This document shows, in pieces, positions 1-7,430 of a DNA stretch of 24,799 nt. A program made the position numbers and the translations under genes. Numbering within the stretch: position 1 is the stretch's first letter; every line of letters starts with the position of its first letter. The stretch is from the NCBI GenBank assembly GCA_036278735.1, contig DASUKM010000020.1:1-24799 (forward strand), written 5' to 3'. The notes under the pieces were generated by a model, which was not told where the DNA came from, ran no database searches, and saw nothing but the letters and a program-made list of their open reading frames with translations. Source of the DNA: DASUKM01 sp036278735 (GTDB taxonomy: Bacteria > Acidobacteriota > Vicinamibacteria > Vicinamibacterales > 2-12-FULL-66-21).

Positions 1-267
1 GGGGCGCGAGCCCGGCGGAGCGGAGCGAGGCCTTCAGGCCGAGCGCGCGACGCCGTGGAGTCCGAGGGGCGCGAGCCCGGCGGAGCGGAGCGAGGCCTCC
101 AGGCCGAGCGCGCGACGCCGTGGAGTCCGAGGGGCGCGAGCCCGGCGGAGCGGAGCGAGGCCTTCAGGCCGAGCGCGCGACGCCGTGGGGGGAGTCCGAG
201 GGGCGCGAGCCCGGCGGAGCGGAGCGAGGCCTTCAGGCCGAGCGCGCGACGCCGTGGGGGAGTCCGA
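1..267. repeat. Tandem array of a 65-bp unit, four copies
   Basis: Four consecutive units are visible at 1-65, 66-130, 131-199 and 200-267. The first two are exactly 65 bp; the third and fourth are 69 and 68 bp because of extra G residues near the unit end. Units differ otherwise by single bases (for example GGCCTTCAGGCC versus GGCCTCCAGGCC). Each unit begins with the left half of the hairpin module that closes the array at 264-285. The array continues off the left window edge, so true copy number is unknown. Open reading frames through it are low-complexity and not credible as genes. Confidence 0.93.
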
Positions 268-285
268 GGGGCGCTAGCCCCTCGG
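264..285. repeat. Hairpin module, copy 1, overlapping the DinB-like 3' end
   Basis: Perfect 9-bp inverted arms CCGAGGGGC (264-272) and GCCCCTCGG (277-285) with a 4-nt loop. The same arms recur at 8721-8741, and about 33 bp including the flanks (254-287 versus 8711-8743) are nearly identical. The stop codon of the DinB-like gene (274-276, minus strand) lies in the loop and right arm, so this element encodes that protein's last residues. There is no T-run typical of an intrinsic terminator, though it could still act as an mRNA 3' end. Confidence 0.85.
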
Positions 286-816
286 TTCAAAAAGATGCTC
301 TGCGAGCACGCGCTTCATCTGGCGGTTGTGCCGGATCACGTGCGCGGTCGCCCAGTCGCCGACCTGGTACAACGTGATGGTCCCGGTGAGGGGATGCGTG
401 AGGCCCAGGGTCCGCGCGCGATCGGGCGTGAGCGCGGCCAGCGTGCCGAGCAGGTGCGCCTCGGCCCCCGACAGCGCCGCCAGGACGTCGTCGCGCGTGA
501 CCGCCGGCGGAGGGGTCGCGCTGCGGCTCGCCTCGAGCTTCTCGGGAATCTCCAGCGCGACGGCGTCCCACTCGCGCTCGCGGAAGCCGGTGGGGAGCGG
601 CGCGGCACCCGGGCGTTCCCCCGCAATCAGGTCGGCGAAGGTGTCGGTGACGCGCGCGACGTGCCAGCCGATCTGCGCCGCCGACCACCCGCCGGCCGCC
701 GGCCCGCGCTGCGCCGCGTCCGCCGAGGCGCCCGCGAGCCGCGCCATCAGGCGCGCGTTGGCCTCCTTGTAGGCCTGCGCCAACTGCTCGACGCGATGCT
801 GATGACTCGCCGGCAT
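274..816 (-). CDS. DinB-like four-helix protein
   Basis: A 180-residue protein of the DinB/YfiT-like superfamily, small four-helix-bundle proteins that often bind a divalent metal through three His and include thiol-dependent transferases. Visible features are an N-terminal helix with HQHRVEQL (residues 5-12), the W-x-x-x-Q-I-G-W-H-V segment (44-53) with H52, and a C-terminal T-A-H-V-I-R-H-N-R-Q block (157-166) with H159 and H163. This spacing fits the usual metal ligands. The start at 816 lies 5 bp after the upstream stop, which suggests translational coupling to the oxidoreductase; no Shine-Dalgarno is evident. The last residues (E-P-R-G) and stop are encoded by the intergenic hairpin repeat, so the native C-terminus may have been altered by repeat insertion. 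The exact function cannot be deduced. Confidence 0.82.
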   Translation of the reverse strand: MPASHQHRVEQLAQAYKEANARLMARLAGASADAAQRGPAAGGWSAAQIGWHVARVTDTFADLIAGERPGAAPLPTGFREREWDAVALEIPEKLEASRSATPPPAVTRDDVLAALSGAEAHLLGTLAALTPDRARTLGLTHPLTGTITLYQVGDWATAHVIRHNRQMKRVLAEHLFEPRG

Positions 817-821
817 CAGCG

Positions 822-1835
822 TCAGCCGCCGAAGTAGGACGGGATGGGCATGTCGCGCATCGTGTGCAGGCCGGGCGGCGCCTGGACGACCTTGGGAATC
901 GAGTTCACCGTGATCGACGCGGTCGCGATGTCGCCGTGCACGCCGCCGGCAATCTTCATCTTCAGGGCGGGGGATCCGCTGATCTCGACCGCGTCGAACG
1001 ACTCGGGCGCTCCCAGGTAGGCTTCCATGTGGAGCGTGACGAGCGGCTCGCCCGCGCGGTAGCCCACGCCGTCCTGGACGATGCCGCACACGTAGCCGCG
1101 ATCGACCGCGAGAAACTCGCTCGCCACCGTTTCGGCGGCGATCTTCGGCTGGATCTCGTCGGTAATGCGATCGAGCTTCCATCCCATCGCGTCGCCGATC
1201 ATCGAGATCGATTCGGCGAGACCGACGTGCCGGACCGTCCCCTCGTCCACCTTCTGCTGAAACTGCTCGCGCGTGAGGCCGGCGCCAATCTTCTGCTGGA
1301 ACGGCAGCCGCCGCGTGCGCGCGTCCTGCACGCGATCCACGCGGATCGCGTCGACGCGCTCGCACACGCCGGTCAGCGTGATCGGCAGCGCGTCCATCGT
1401 GAAGCCCGGATTCACGCCCGTCCCGAGCACCGCGACCTTGTACTTCTTCGCGAGTCCGTGGATGGCGCGTGCCTCGCGCATGTTCTTCGCCGTCGGATAC
1501 GCCAGCTCCTCGGTCGTCGAGACGATCGGCGTGCGCAGCTTCAGGATCGTTTCGATCTGCGGCCGCACCTTCTTCAGCGACGAACTGGTGCACAGCACGA
1601 CGACGTCGGGCTTCGACGCCTTGATCGCCTTCTTCGCATCGTCTGCGACCTTGATGCGGAGGCGGCGGCCGATGCCCGCGACCTCGCCGAGGTCGCGCCC
1701 GGCCTTCATGGGATCGATATCGACAGCCCCGACGATCTGGAGGCCGCGGCGGGAGGCGACCTGACGGACGACGGCGGCGCCGATGGGCCCGAGGCCGAAG
1801 TGGAGTACGCGAATGGAACCCTTCTTTGATGCCAT
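822..1835 (-). CDS. NAD(P)-binding dihydrodipicolinate-reductase-like oxidoreductase
   Basis: A 337-residue protein with an N-terminal Rossmann fold: beta strand then G14-L-G16-P-I-G19, followed by an acidic D-I-D at the end of the second strand (about residues 39-41). The T-S-S-S segment near residue 83 and the G-T-G-V-N-P-G-F block in the middle resemble dihydrodipicolinate reductase and the related 2,4-diaminopentanoate dehydrogenases. It is much longer than typical DapB (about 250-270 residues) and about the length of the diaminopentanoate dehydrogenase branch, so a lysine-biosynthesis role is not the first choice. The substrate is unknown. It is followed 5 bp later by the DinB-like gene. 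No Shine-Dalgarno precedes the ATG; a CATAAT box lies just upstream. Confidence 0.75.
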   Translation of the reverse strand: MASKKGSIRVLHFGLGPIGAAVVRQVASRRGLQIVGAVDIDPMKAGRDLGEVAGIGRRLRIKVADDAKKAIKASKPDVVVLCTSSSLKKVRPQIETILKLRTPIVSTTEELAYPTAKNMREARAIHGLAKKYKVAVLGTGVNPGFTMDALPITLTGVCERVDAIRVDRVQDARTRRLPFQQKIGAGLTREQFQQKVDEGTVRHVGLAESISMIGDAMGWKLDRITDEIQPKIAAETVASEFLAVDRGYVCGIVQDGVGYRAGEPLVTLHMEAYLGAPESFDAVEISGSPALKMKIAGGVHGDIATASITVNSIPKVVQAPPGLHTMRDMPIPSYFGG

Positions 1836-1843
1836 AACCGCAC

Positions 1844-1849
1844 ATTATG
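1844..1849 (-). promoter_or_regulatory. Possible -10 box (CATAAT) for the oxidoreductase gene
   Basis: CATAAT on the minus strand with 8 nt between its end and the ATG at 1835. Standard spacing would start transcription 1-3 nt before the ATG, giving an almost leaderless mRNA, which fits the absence of a Shine-Dalgarno. No convincing -35 is seen. Confidence 0.35.
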
Positions 1850-1944
1850 CCACGGACGGCGTGAGGGAGCCGCCCCCACGCGCGCGATACGGCGTCGCTC
1901 GTCCTTTGAAGAGGCCTGCGGTCGACACGGTCGCGCGGAGGACG

Positions 1945-3356
1945 TCAATTCGCGGCGGCCACCTTCCTGATCCGCGCGCGCAGCACGTCGAGGTCCGCCT
2001 GCGACCAATACCGGCCGTCGGCCACGACGCCGGCGATCGTCCGCGTGTTGGCGATGTCGTCGAGTGGATTCGCGCGAAGGATCACGAGATCCGCCACGCG
2101 TCCCGGCCGCACGCTGCCGAAGTCCGACAGCTTCCCCAGGAACCGCGCCGGATCGATCGTCGCCGTCTGCAGCGCTTCGAGCGGCGTGAATCCCGCAGCG
2201 ACGAACCGCTGCAGCTCCAGGTGCAGGCTGATGCCGGGAATCAGGTCCACGCCGGCCGGCGTATCGGTCCCCGCGAGAAACGGAACGCCCGCCGCGTGGA
2301 GCCGGCGAACGATCTCCAGTTCGTGCTCGACGAACCGCTGACGCACCGCCAGCGGGTCGGCGTCCATGGTGCGGGCCACCCCCTTCTGCATCGAGGGATA
2401 CCGCTTGTCGACCCATGTGCGAAGCGCGTACGCGAGATCGGGATCCTTCGTGTAGTCGGTCACGTCGACGAGCCACTGACCCCGTTCCCAGAAGAGCGTC
2501 GGGCACTGCCACACCTGTTTGGCGGCCAGGAGCCGGATGATCGTCGCCTCTCTCGCCGGGTCGTACCCATCGAGGAGCGAGGCGAGGCTCTTGTTGACGG
2601 ACGGATCGCGGCCGGCGCCGTACCGGCGCGTCAGGTAGGCGTCTTCGTCCGGCGTGCTCGCCTCGAAGATCCCGATGAGGTGCTCGAAGGTCCGCTGGCC
2701 GGCCGCCACCGCCTCCGAGGCGCGAATCGCGTCCGGCACGTGCCCTTCGCTCGCGCCGCCGCCTCGGCCGCGACGGCGAAGTAGGCGTCGCGCGGAACGC
2801 CCGAGACGACCTTGATGAAATCGACGCCGCTGTCCGCCAGCGAGTCCACGGCCTTCGTGGCGTCCTCGGCCGTGGCGATCGGCATCGACGCCCGTGACCG
2901 TGCCGCCGGCCCGTCGAGCATCGGGCCGGCGACAATCATGCGCGGGCCGACGATCTGGTGGGCCGCCACCTCGCTCCGTGCCCGCAGCACGTCGTCGAGC
3001 CGGCTCCCCATGTCCCGGATGCCGGTGATTCCGTTCGCGACGAACAGCGGCAGCACGTAGCTCTCGCTGACCTCCCGCGTCGTGCTGTAGAAGGTGTGCG
3101 TGTGCATGTCCCAGAGGCCGGGAAGGACATACAGGCCGTGCGCATCGACGACCCTGCCGCGGATCCGTCCAACGGTCGAGGCAGGGCCGACGCGGACAAT
3201 GCGATTGCCGTCGATGACGACTGTCGTGCCAGGGTGAAGCGTGCCGTCGACGACGTCGACGACCGTCGCGTTGGCAATCGTGAGGGTCGGCGCCGGAGCG
3301 CGCAGACCTGCCAGCGAGAGCAGGAGAACGACGATGACGAGGCACGATCGGATCAT
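1945..3356 (-). pseudogene. Secreted amidohydrolase (imidazolonepropionase-like), frame-disrupted near 2745
   Basis: Two overlapping frames together make one amidohydrolase-superfamily protein. The N-terminal part (start 3356, preceded by AGGTGA at 3361-3366 with a 4-nt spacer) has a signal peptide of about 20 residues, the small beta domain, the metal motif H85-T-H87 and a D-F-I-K block with the candidate metal-bridging Lys. This frame turns into nonsense after A-R-A-K-G and stops at 2631-2633. The C-terminal part continues one frame over from about 2745 with G-H-V-P-D-A, F-E-H-L and A-G-T-D-T-P, carrying the remaining His and Asp ligands, and ends at 1945. In relatives a short G-x-P-V-A-G-H motif spans the break, so bases appear lost (net one base modulo three; perhaps about 13). 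It may be a real pseudogene or an assembly error. Confidence 0.8.
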
Positions 3357-3387
3357 GTGCTCACCTGCCCTCGCGCGCTGGGAAACC

Positions 3388-3401
3388 GGCGGAGACCCGC
3401 C
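3388..3401. other. Small GC-rich hairpin in the SPFH-amidohydrolase gap
   Basis: GGCGG (3388-3392) and CCGCC (3397-3401) form a 5-bp stem with a 4-nt loop, within the 53-bp gap between the SPFH stop and the amidohydrolase start. It may be a remnant of an intergenic repeat or an mRNA-processing structure; no T-run follows. Confidence 0.3.
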
Positions 3402-3409
3402 CTACGACG

Positions 3410-4360
3410 TCAGCCCCGCGGCGCCGCGCCGGCCGGTGGGATGGAGGCTTCCGCGTTCATCCCCAGGATCCCCTGCACGGCGCGCATGCTGGCGCCGGCG
3501 CCCGAATCCATGAACACGACCTTCCCCTCCGAATGCTCCGCGACGTACTTCAGCGCGTCGGTGTACTCGAGGAACAGGATGAAATTCGCGTCGACCCCCG
3601 CGACGCGCAGGCTCTCGGCGGCGTCCTTCATCCCCTCGGCGACGTTCCGGCGGAACAGCGCCATCCCTTCGCCGCGAAGCGCCGCCGCCTTTTTCTCGGC
3701 TTCGGCCCCAATCGTCTTGTAGGCCGCCTCGGCTTCCGCGTCCTTGGTGCGCTTCACGAGCAGCGCCGCCCCTTCGTTCGAGGCGGCGGCGAGCAGGTTC
3801 TTCGACGACACCACGCGCGCCATCGAATCCATGATCTCCTTGTCGAACGTCATATCCGTGATCTGAATGTCGCGGACGACGTAGCCCCAGGAGGAGACGA
3901 CCTCGTCGAGGTTCTTCTTCGTGTGGTCGACGATTTCCGCGCGCATCCCGAGGATGTCGGCCTGCTTCGTCGTCGCGACGAACTGGCGGATCGATCCGTC
4001 GATGGTCCGCTGCAGCGCGAGCTGGAACTCCTGCGGCGTCGCGAAGCTGAAGATCGCCTTCTTGATGCTCGCCTCGTCCGATCCGGCGACCGCATACAGC
4101 ACCATCGTGGCGAACTTCACGTTCGCCTGATCCTGCGTGATCGCCTGGAACTCGAGCTGCAGGGCGCGGTTCTGCAGCGACAGCCGCTGGAACACCTTCT
4201 CCCACGGCCGCTTCAAATTGAGCCCTTCCCGCATCGTCCGCCGGTACTTGCCGAACACCGTAATGACGGCGACCGTGGACTGCGGCACGCTGCGGAACCA
4301 CGAGGACGCGAACACGAGCGCGACGACAACGACGATCAGCACGAGCACGAGTGCGGCCAT
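3410..4360 (-). CDS. SPFH/Band 7 (stomatin-like) membrane protein
   Basis: A 316-residue SPFH-family protein. One N-terminal membrane segment (about residues 3-20, Leu/Val rich) is followed by the V-P-Q-S-T-V-A-V stretch typical of the start of the Band 7 domain. The SPFH fold runs to about residue 180, then an Ala/Glu/Lys-rich coiled coil (about 195-245) typical of stomatin and prohibitin oligomers. These proteins form large rings on the inner membrane and often modulate proteases or membrane microdomains; no NfeD-like partner is next to it here. ATG 4360 is chosen over the in-frame GTG at 4369 because the AGGTGA ribosome site overlaps that GTG and sits 5 nt before the ATG. It is first in the minus-strand run with the amidohydrolase, 53 bp downstream. 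Confidence 0.88.
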   Translation of the reverse strand: MAALVLVLIVVVVALVFASSWFRSVPQSTVAVITVFGKYRRTMREGLNLKRPWEKVFQRLSLQNRALQLEFQAITQDQANVKFATMVLYAVAGSDEASIKKAIFSFATPQEFQLALQRTIDGSIRQFVATTKQADILGMRAEIVDHTKKNLDEVVSSWGYVVRDIQITDMTFDKEIMDSMARVVSSKNLLAAASNEGAALLVKRTKDAEAEAAYKTIGAEAEKKAAALRGEGMALFRRNVAEGMKDAAESLRVAGVDANFILFLEYTDALKYVAEHSEGKVVFMDSGAGASMRAVQGILGMNAEASIPPAGAAPRG

Positions 4361-4365
4361 TGGGG

Positions 4366-4371
4366 TCACCT
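4366..4371 (-). promoter_or_regulatory. Ribosome binding site of the SPFH gene
   Basis: AGGTGA on the minus strand with a 5-nt spacer to ATG 4360. It overlaps the upstream in-frame GTG (4369-4367), so it decides the start in favour of the ATG. Confidence 0.75.
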
Positions 4372-4377
4372 CTTCTC

Positions 4378-4470
4378 AGGCTTTGGGCTTTAGGCTTTGG
4401 GAAGACCTGAGCCCAGATCCCAAGGCCTGAGCCAAAGCCCCCAAAGCCCAAAGCCTAAAGCCTAAAGCCC
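4378..4470. repeat. Heptamer repeat in inverted halves, RGGCTTT family
   Basis: Left half: AGGCTTT, GGGCTTT, AGGCTTT at 4378-4398 followed by GGG. Right half: AAAGCCC at 4434-4440 and 4443-4449, AAAGCCT at 4450-4456 and 4457-4463, AAAGCCC at 4464-4470, which is the reverse complement of the same family. The middle carries a direct repeat of CCTGAGCC (4406-4413, 4425-4432). The arms could fold into a long hairpin between the divergent SPFH and M1 peptidase genes. The left arm begins 6-7 bp beyond the SPFH ribosome site. Confidence 0.9.
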
Positions 4471-4485
4471 GCTCGTGCAATGGTG

Positions 4486-4491
4486 TAGCAT
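4486..4491 (+). promoter_or_regulatory. Possible -10 box (TAGCAT) at leaderless spacing
   Basis: TAGCAT ends 6 nt before the GTG start at 4498, so +1 would fall on the G of the start codon. There is no Shine-Dalgarno upstream of this GTG. It matches the TANNNT pattern only; no -35 is convincing. Confidence 0.35.
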
Positions 4492-4497
4492 GGGCGC

Positions 4498-6420
4498 GTG
4501 TTTGCGCGGCTGGGTTTGCTCGCGACGCTGTGCGCCGCGGTCGGCGCCGCTCCGCAAGGGACGGCGGCACGATCGCCGCGCAACGCGAGCTACACGATCG
4601 ACGCGCGCCTGACGCCCGCCACCCGGACGATCGACGCCACCGAGCGGCTGACGTGGCGCAACATCACGCATCGCCCGGCGACCTCGCTCCGCTTCCACCT
4701 GTATTACAACGCCTGGCGCGATGCACGCTCGACGTGGATGCGGGAACTGCGGCTCGCCGGCGGCCGCATCGATCCCCACCCCGGCGAGTGGGCCGGCACA
4801 GACATTTCCACCCTGCGCGTCGTCCGCGACGGCGCCCCGGCCGCCGACCTCACGGGCCGCATCGGGTTCATCGCGCCCGACGATGGGAATGTCGACGACC
4901 GGACGGTGATCGACGTCCCGCTCGACACGCCCGTGGAGCCCGGGCAGACGATCGAGGTCCGGATCGCCTGGCGCGCGCACGTCCCGCGCACCTTCGCACG
5001 CACGGGGGCCATCGGCAACTACTTCTTCCTCGGCCAGTGGTTTCCGAAGATTGGCGTGCTCGAAGACGGGGGCTGGAACTGCCATCAGTTCCACGCCACG
5101 ACGGAGTTCTTCTCCGATTTCGGCGTGTACGACGTGCACCTGACGGTCCCCTCCACCTGGATCGTGGGAGCGACGGGCGTCGAACTCGACGCTCATCCGG
5201 AGGGCCCCGGCGAGACCTCGCATCATTATTATCAGGAGGACGTTCACGATTTCGCGTGGACGACCAGCCCCGATTTCGTCGAGCGGCACGCGCGGTTCGA
5301 CGAACCCGGGCTGCCGCCGGTCGACCTCCGGCTGCTGCTCCAGCCGGAACACGCCGGACAGGCCGAACGGCATTTCGCCGCGGCGCGCGCGGCGCTCGGG
5401 TCGTACGGCCGATGGTTCGGGCCGTACCCGTACGGCCACCTGACGATCGTGGATCCCGCCTGGCAGAGCGGCACCGGCGGGATGGAATACCCCACGCTGT
5501 ACACCGCGGGCACGCGCTGGCTCGCGCCGGAGGGCAGCGGCACGCCGGAGGGGGTCGTCGTCCACGAGAACGGGCATCAGTTCTGGTACGGCCTCGTGGC
5601 GACCAACGAGTTCGAGCACGCGTGGATGGACGAAGGGATCAACACGTTCTCGACAGCGCGGACGCTCGCGACGGCGCTGCCGCACAGCTTCTACACCGAA
5701 CGTTATTTCGGCGGGTTCATCCCGTGGGTGTTCCACGATCTGCCGCTCTCGCGCATCGACGGCGATCGGTTGGCCGCCTATCGCGCCAGCCCGCGCGCCG
5801 ACGTGCCGGCGACCCCGAGCTGGCAGTACTGGCCAGGCAGCGCCGGCGCGACGACGTACGCCAAGACGGCGGTCTGGCTGCACACGCTCGAGAATTATCT
5901 CGGGTGGCCGATGCTGCAGCGCATCCTGTCGACCTATTTCGCCGACTGGACCTTCCGGCATCCGGGACCGGACGACTTCTTCTTCATCGCCAATCAGGTG
6001 AGCGGGCGCGACCTCGCGTGGTACGTCGACGAGGTCTACCGCGGCTCGCAGGTGTTCGATTACGGCGTCGCGTCGTTCCGGTCCGAGCGCCAGGCCGACG
6101 GCCGCTATCACACGACCGTCGTGGCGCGGCGGTATCAGGACGGCGTGTTTCCCCTGACCGTGAGGGTCGGGTTCGAGGATGGCACGGAGGCGAACTGGAC
6201 GTGGGACGGCCGCGCGCAGTGGAAGCGCTTCTCGGCCGATCGCGCCGCGCGCGCGACGGTCGCCTCGGTCGATCCCGATCGCGTCCTGGTGCTCGACGTC
6301 AATCGCACGAACAACACCGCGTCGCTGCATCCGCAGGCGCCGGCGGCCGCGCGCAAGTGGTCGCTCGCCTGGCTCGTGTGGCTGCAGGATCACCTGCTCA
6401 CGTACGGGTTCTTCGTATGA
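4498..6420 (+). CDS. Secreted M1-family zinc aminopeptidase
   Basis: A 640-residue M1 (gluzincin) peptidase. A signal peptide (about residues 1-18, cut near A-A-P-Q) predicts export. The N-terminal beta domain runs to about 265. The catalytic domain holds G327-G-M-E-Y as the GxMEN-type substrate motif, the zinc site H356-E-N-G-H360 followed after exactly 18 residues by E379, and a Y454-A-K-T motif matching the catalytic Tyr. All expected catalytic residues are therefore present. It likely trims N-terminal residues from peptides outside the cytoplasm. The first start after the upstream stops is a GTG without a Shine-Dalgarno. It shares a 4-bp ATGA overlap with the next gene. The C-terminus ends in a hydrophobic patch (about 620-640) that might tether it to the membrane. 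Confidence 0.93.
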   Translation: MFARLGLLATLCAAVGAAPQGTAARSPRNASYTIDARLTPATRTIDATERLTWRNITHRPATSLRFHLYYNAWRDARSTWMRELRLAGGRIDPHPGEWAGTDISTLRVVRDGAPAADLTGRIGFIAPDDGNVDDRTVIDVPLDTPVEPGQTIEVRIAWRAHVPRTFARTGAIGNYFFLGQWFPKIGVLEDGGWNCHQFHATTEFFSDFGVYDVHLTVPSTWIVGATGVELDAHPEGPGETSHHYYQEDVHDFAWTTSPDFVERHARFDEPGLPPVDLRLLLQPEHAGQAERHFAAARAALGSYGRWFGPYPYGHLTIVDPAWQSGTGGMEYPTLYTAGTRWLAPEGSGTPEGVVVHENGHQFWYGLVATNEFEHAWMDEGINTFSTARTLATALPHSFYTERYFGGFIPWVFHDLPLSRIDGDRLAAYRASPRADVPATPSWQYWPGSAGATTYAKTAVWLHTLENYLGWPMLQRILSTYFADWTFRHPGPDDFFFIANQVSGRDLAWYVDEVYRGSQVFDYGVASFRSERQADGRYHTTVVARRYQDGVFPLTVRVGFEDGTEANWTWDGRAQWKRFSADRAARATVASVDPDRVLVLDVNRTNNTASLHPQAPAAARKWSLAWLVWLQDHLLTYGFFV

Positions 6421-7430
6421 CGGGCGCCGGATCCGCGCTTCGGGACGGGGTGCGGCGCGTGGCGCGCGCGCCGGTGCTGCTGTTCGGCACCTTTTTCACC
6501 ACGCTGCTGATCGCGATCCCGCTCGCCATCGCCCTGGACGGCATGTTGAAGGCGCAGCTTGGCACGAGCGGCATCGCCACCGCGCTCGCGCGCGGCGCCG
6601 ACGAAGGCTGGTGGCAGGAGTTTCTCGCCCAGGCGCACGGCCTGGGGACGACGTTCGTGCCGTCGATCATCGGGTTCGGCGCCGTGCTGCAGGACGTCAG
6701 CGATCTGCTCGACGACGTCCGGATGGCGACGACGATTGCCGGCGTGACGGCGGCGTGGCTCGTCGTGTGGAGCTTTCTGTCGGGCGGCCTGCTCGATCGC
6801 TACGCGCGCAACCGCGCCATCCGGGCGCGCGGGTTTTTCGGCGCGTGCGGCGCCCATTTCGGCCCGATCGTCCGGCTCGGCCTCCTCGCCCTCGTCGCCT
6901 ACGGCATCCTGTTCGGCTGGGTGCACGGCTGGATCGCCGGCGAGTACGGCCGCCTGACACGGAATCTGACGGTCGAGCGCTCCGCCTTCCTGGTGTACGG
7001 CGCGGCGCTGGCGGTCTTCGGCCTGCTGCTGATCGTCGTCAACGTCGTCGTCGACTACGCGCGCATCCGGATCGTCGTGGAGGACCGCCGCAGCGCGGTC
7101 GGGGGTCTCCTGGCGGGGTTCCGCTTCGTCCGCCGGCAGCCGGGGACGGTGGCCGCCCTGTACGGCCTGAACGCGGCCCTCTTCATCGTCCTGATCGCGA
7201 TCTACGGGCTGGCGGCCCCCGGGGCGGGCACGGCGGGAGCGATCGTGTGGCTCGCGTTCGGGCTGAGCGAGGCGTACCTGCTCGCGCGGCATTTCCTCAA
7301 ATTGACGTTTTATGCCTCGGAAACCGCCTTGTTCCAGGCGCGGCTGGCGCACGCCGCCTACACGGCGGCCCCCCCGGTCCTGTGGCCGGAGTCCCCTGCG
7401 GCCGAAAGTATAGGCAACACGAGCCCATGA
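6417..7430 (+). CDS. Multi-pass membrane protein of unknown function
   Basis: I do not recognise a family for this 337-residue protein. It has about six to seven hydrophobic segments (approximately residues 19-40, 75-92, 104-124, 150-172, 190-213, 243-267 and 272-292), basic loops such as R-Y-A-R-N-R-A-I-R-A-R (128-138) and V-R-R-Q-P-G (238-243), and a polar C-terminal tail. No signal peptide, catalytic motif or nucleotide-binding motif is seen. The gene overlaps the M1 peptidase upstream and the HD-GYP regulator downstream by ATGA at both ends. Expression and stoichiometry are therefore probably linked to both. A permease-like or membrane-organising role is possible but unproven. Confidence 0.8.
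   Translation: MTGAGSALRDGVRRVARAPVLLFGTFFTTLLIAIPLAIALDGMLKAQLGTSGIATALARGADEGWWQEFLAQAHGLGTTFVPSIIGFGAVLQDVSDLLDDVRMATTIAGVTAAWLVVWSFLSGGLLDRYARNRAIRARGFFGACGAHFGPIVRLGLLALVAYGILFGWVHGWIAGEYGRLTRNLTVERSAFLVYGAALAVFGLLLIVVNVVVDYARIRIVVEDRRSAVGGLLAGFRFVRRQPGTVAALYGLNAALFIVLIAIYGLAAPGAGTAGAIVWLAFGLSEAYLLARHFLKLTFYASETALFQARLAHAAYTAAPPVLWPESPAAESIGNTSP

Noticed and set aside
1..285. CRISPR array
   Set aside because: Units are contiguous 65-68-bp tandem copies without unique spacers, and there are no cas genes.
264..285. Intrinsic terminator
   Set aside because: The stem is strong but there is no T-run on either strand; it is treated as a dispersed hairpin repeat.
55..377. Repeat-protein-like frames in the 65-bp array
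   Set aside because: They follow the DNA repeat, lack a ribosome site and run into antisense of the DinB-like gene.
822..1835. Lysine-pathway DapB
   Set aside because: It is about 70 residues too long and closer in layout to diaminopentanoate-dehydrogenase-like proteins; no dap genes are nearby.
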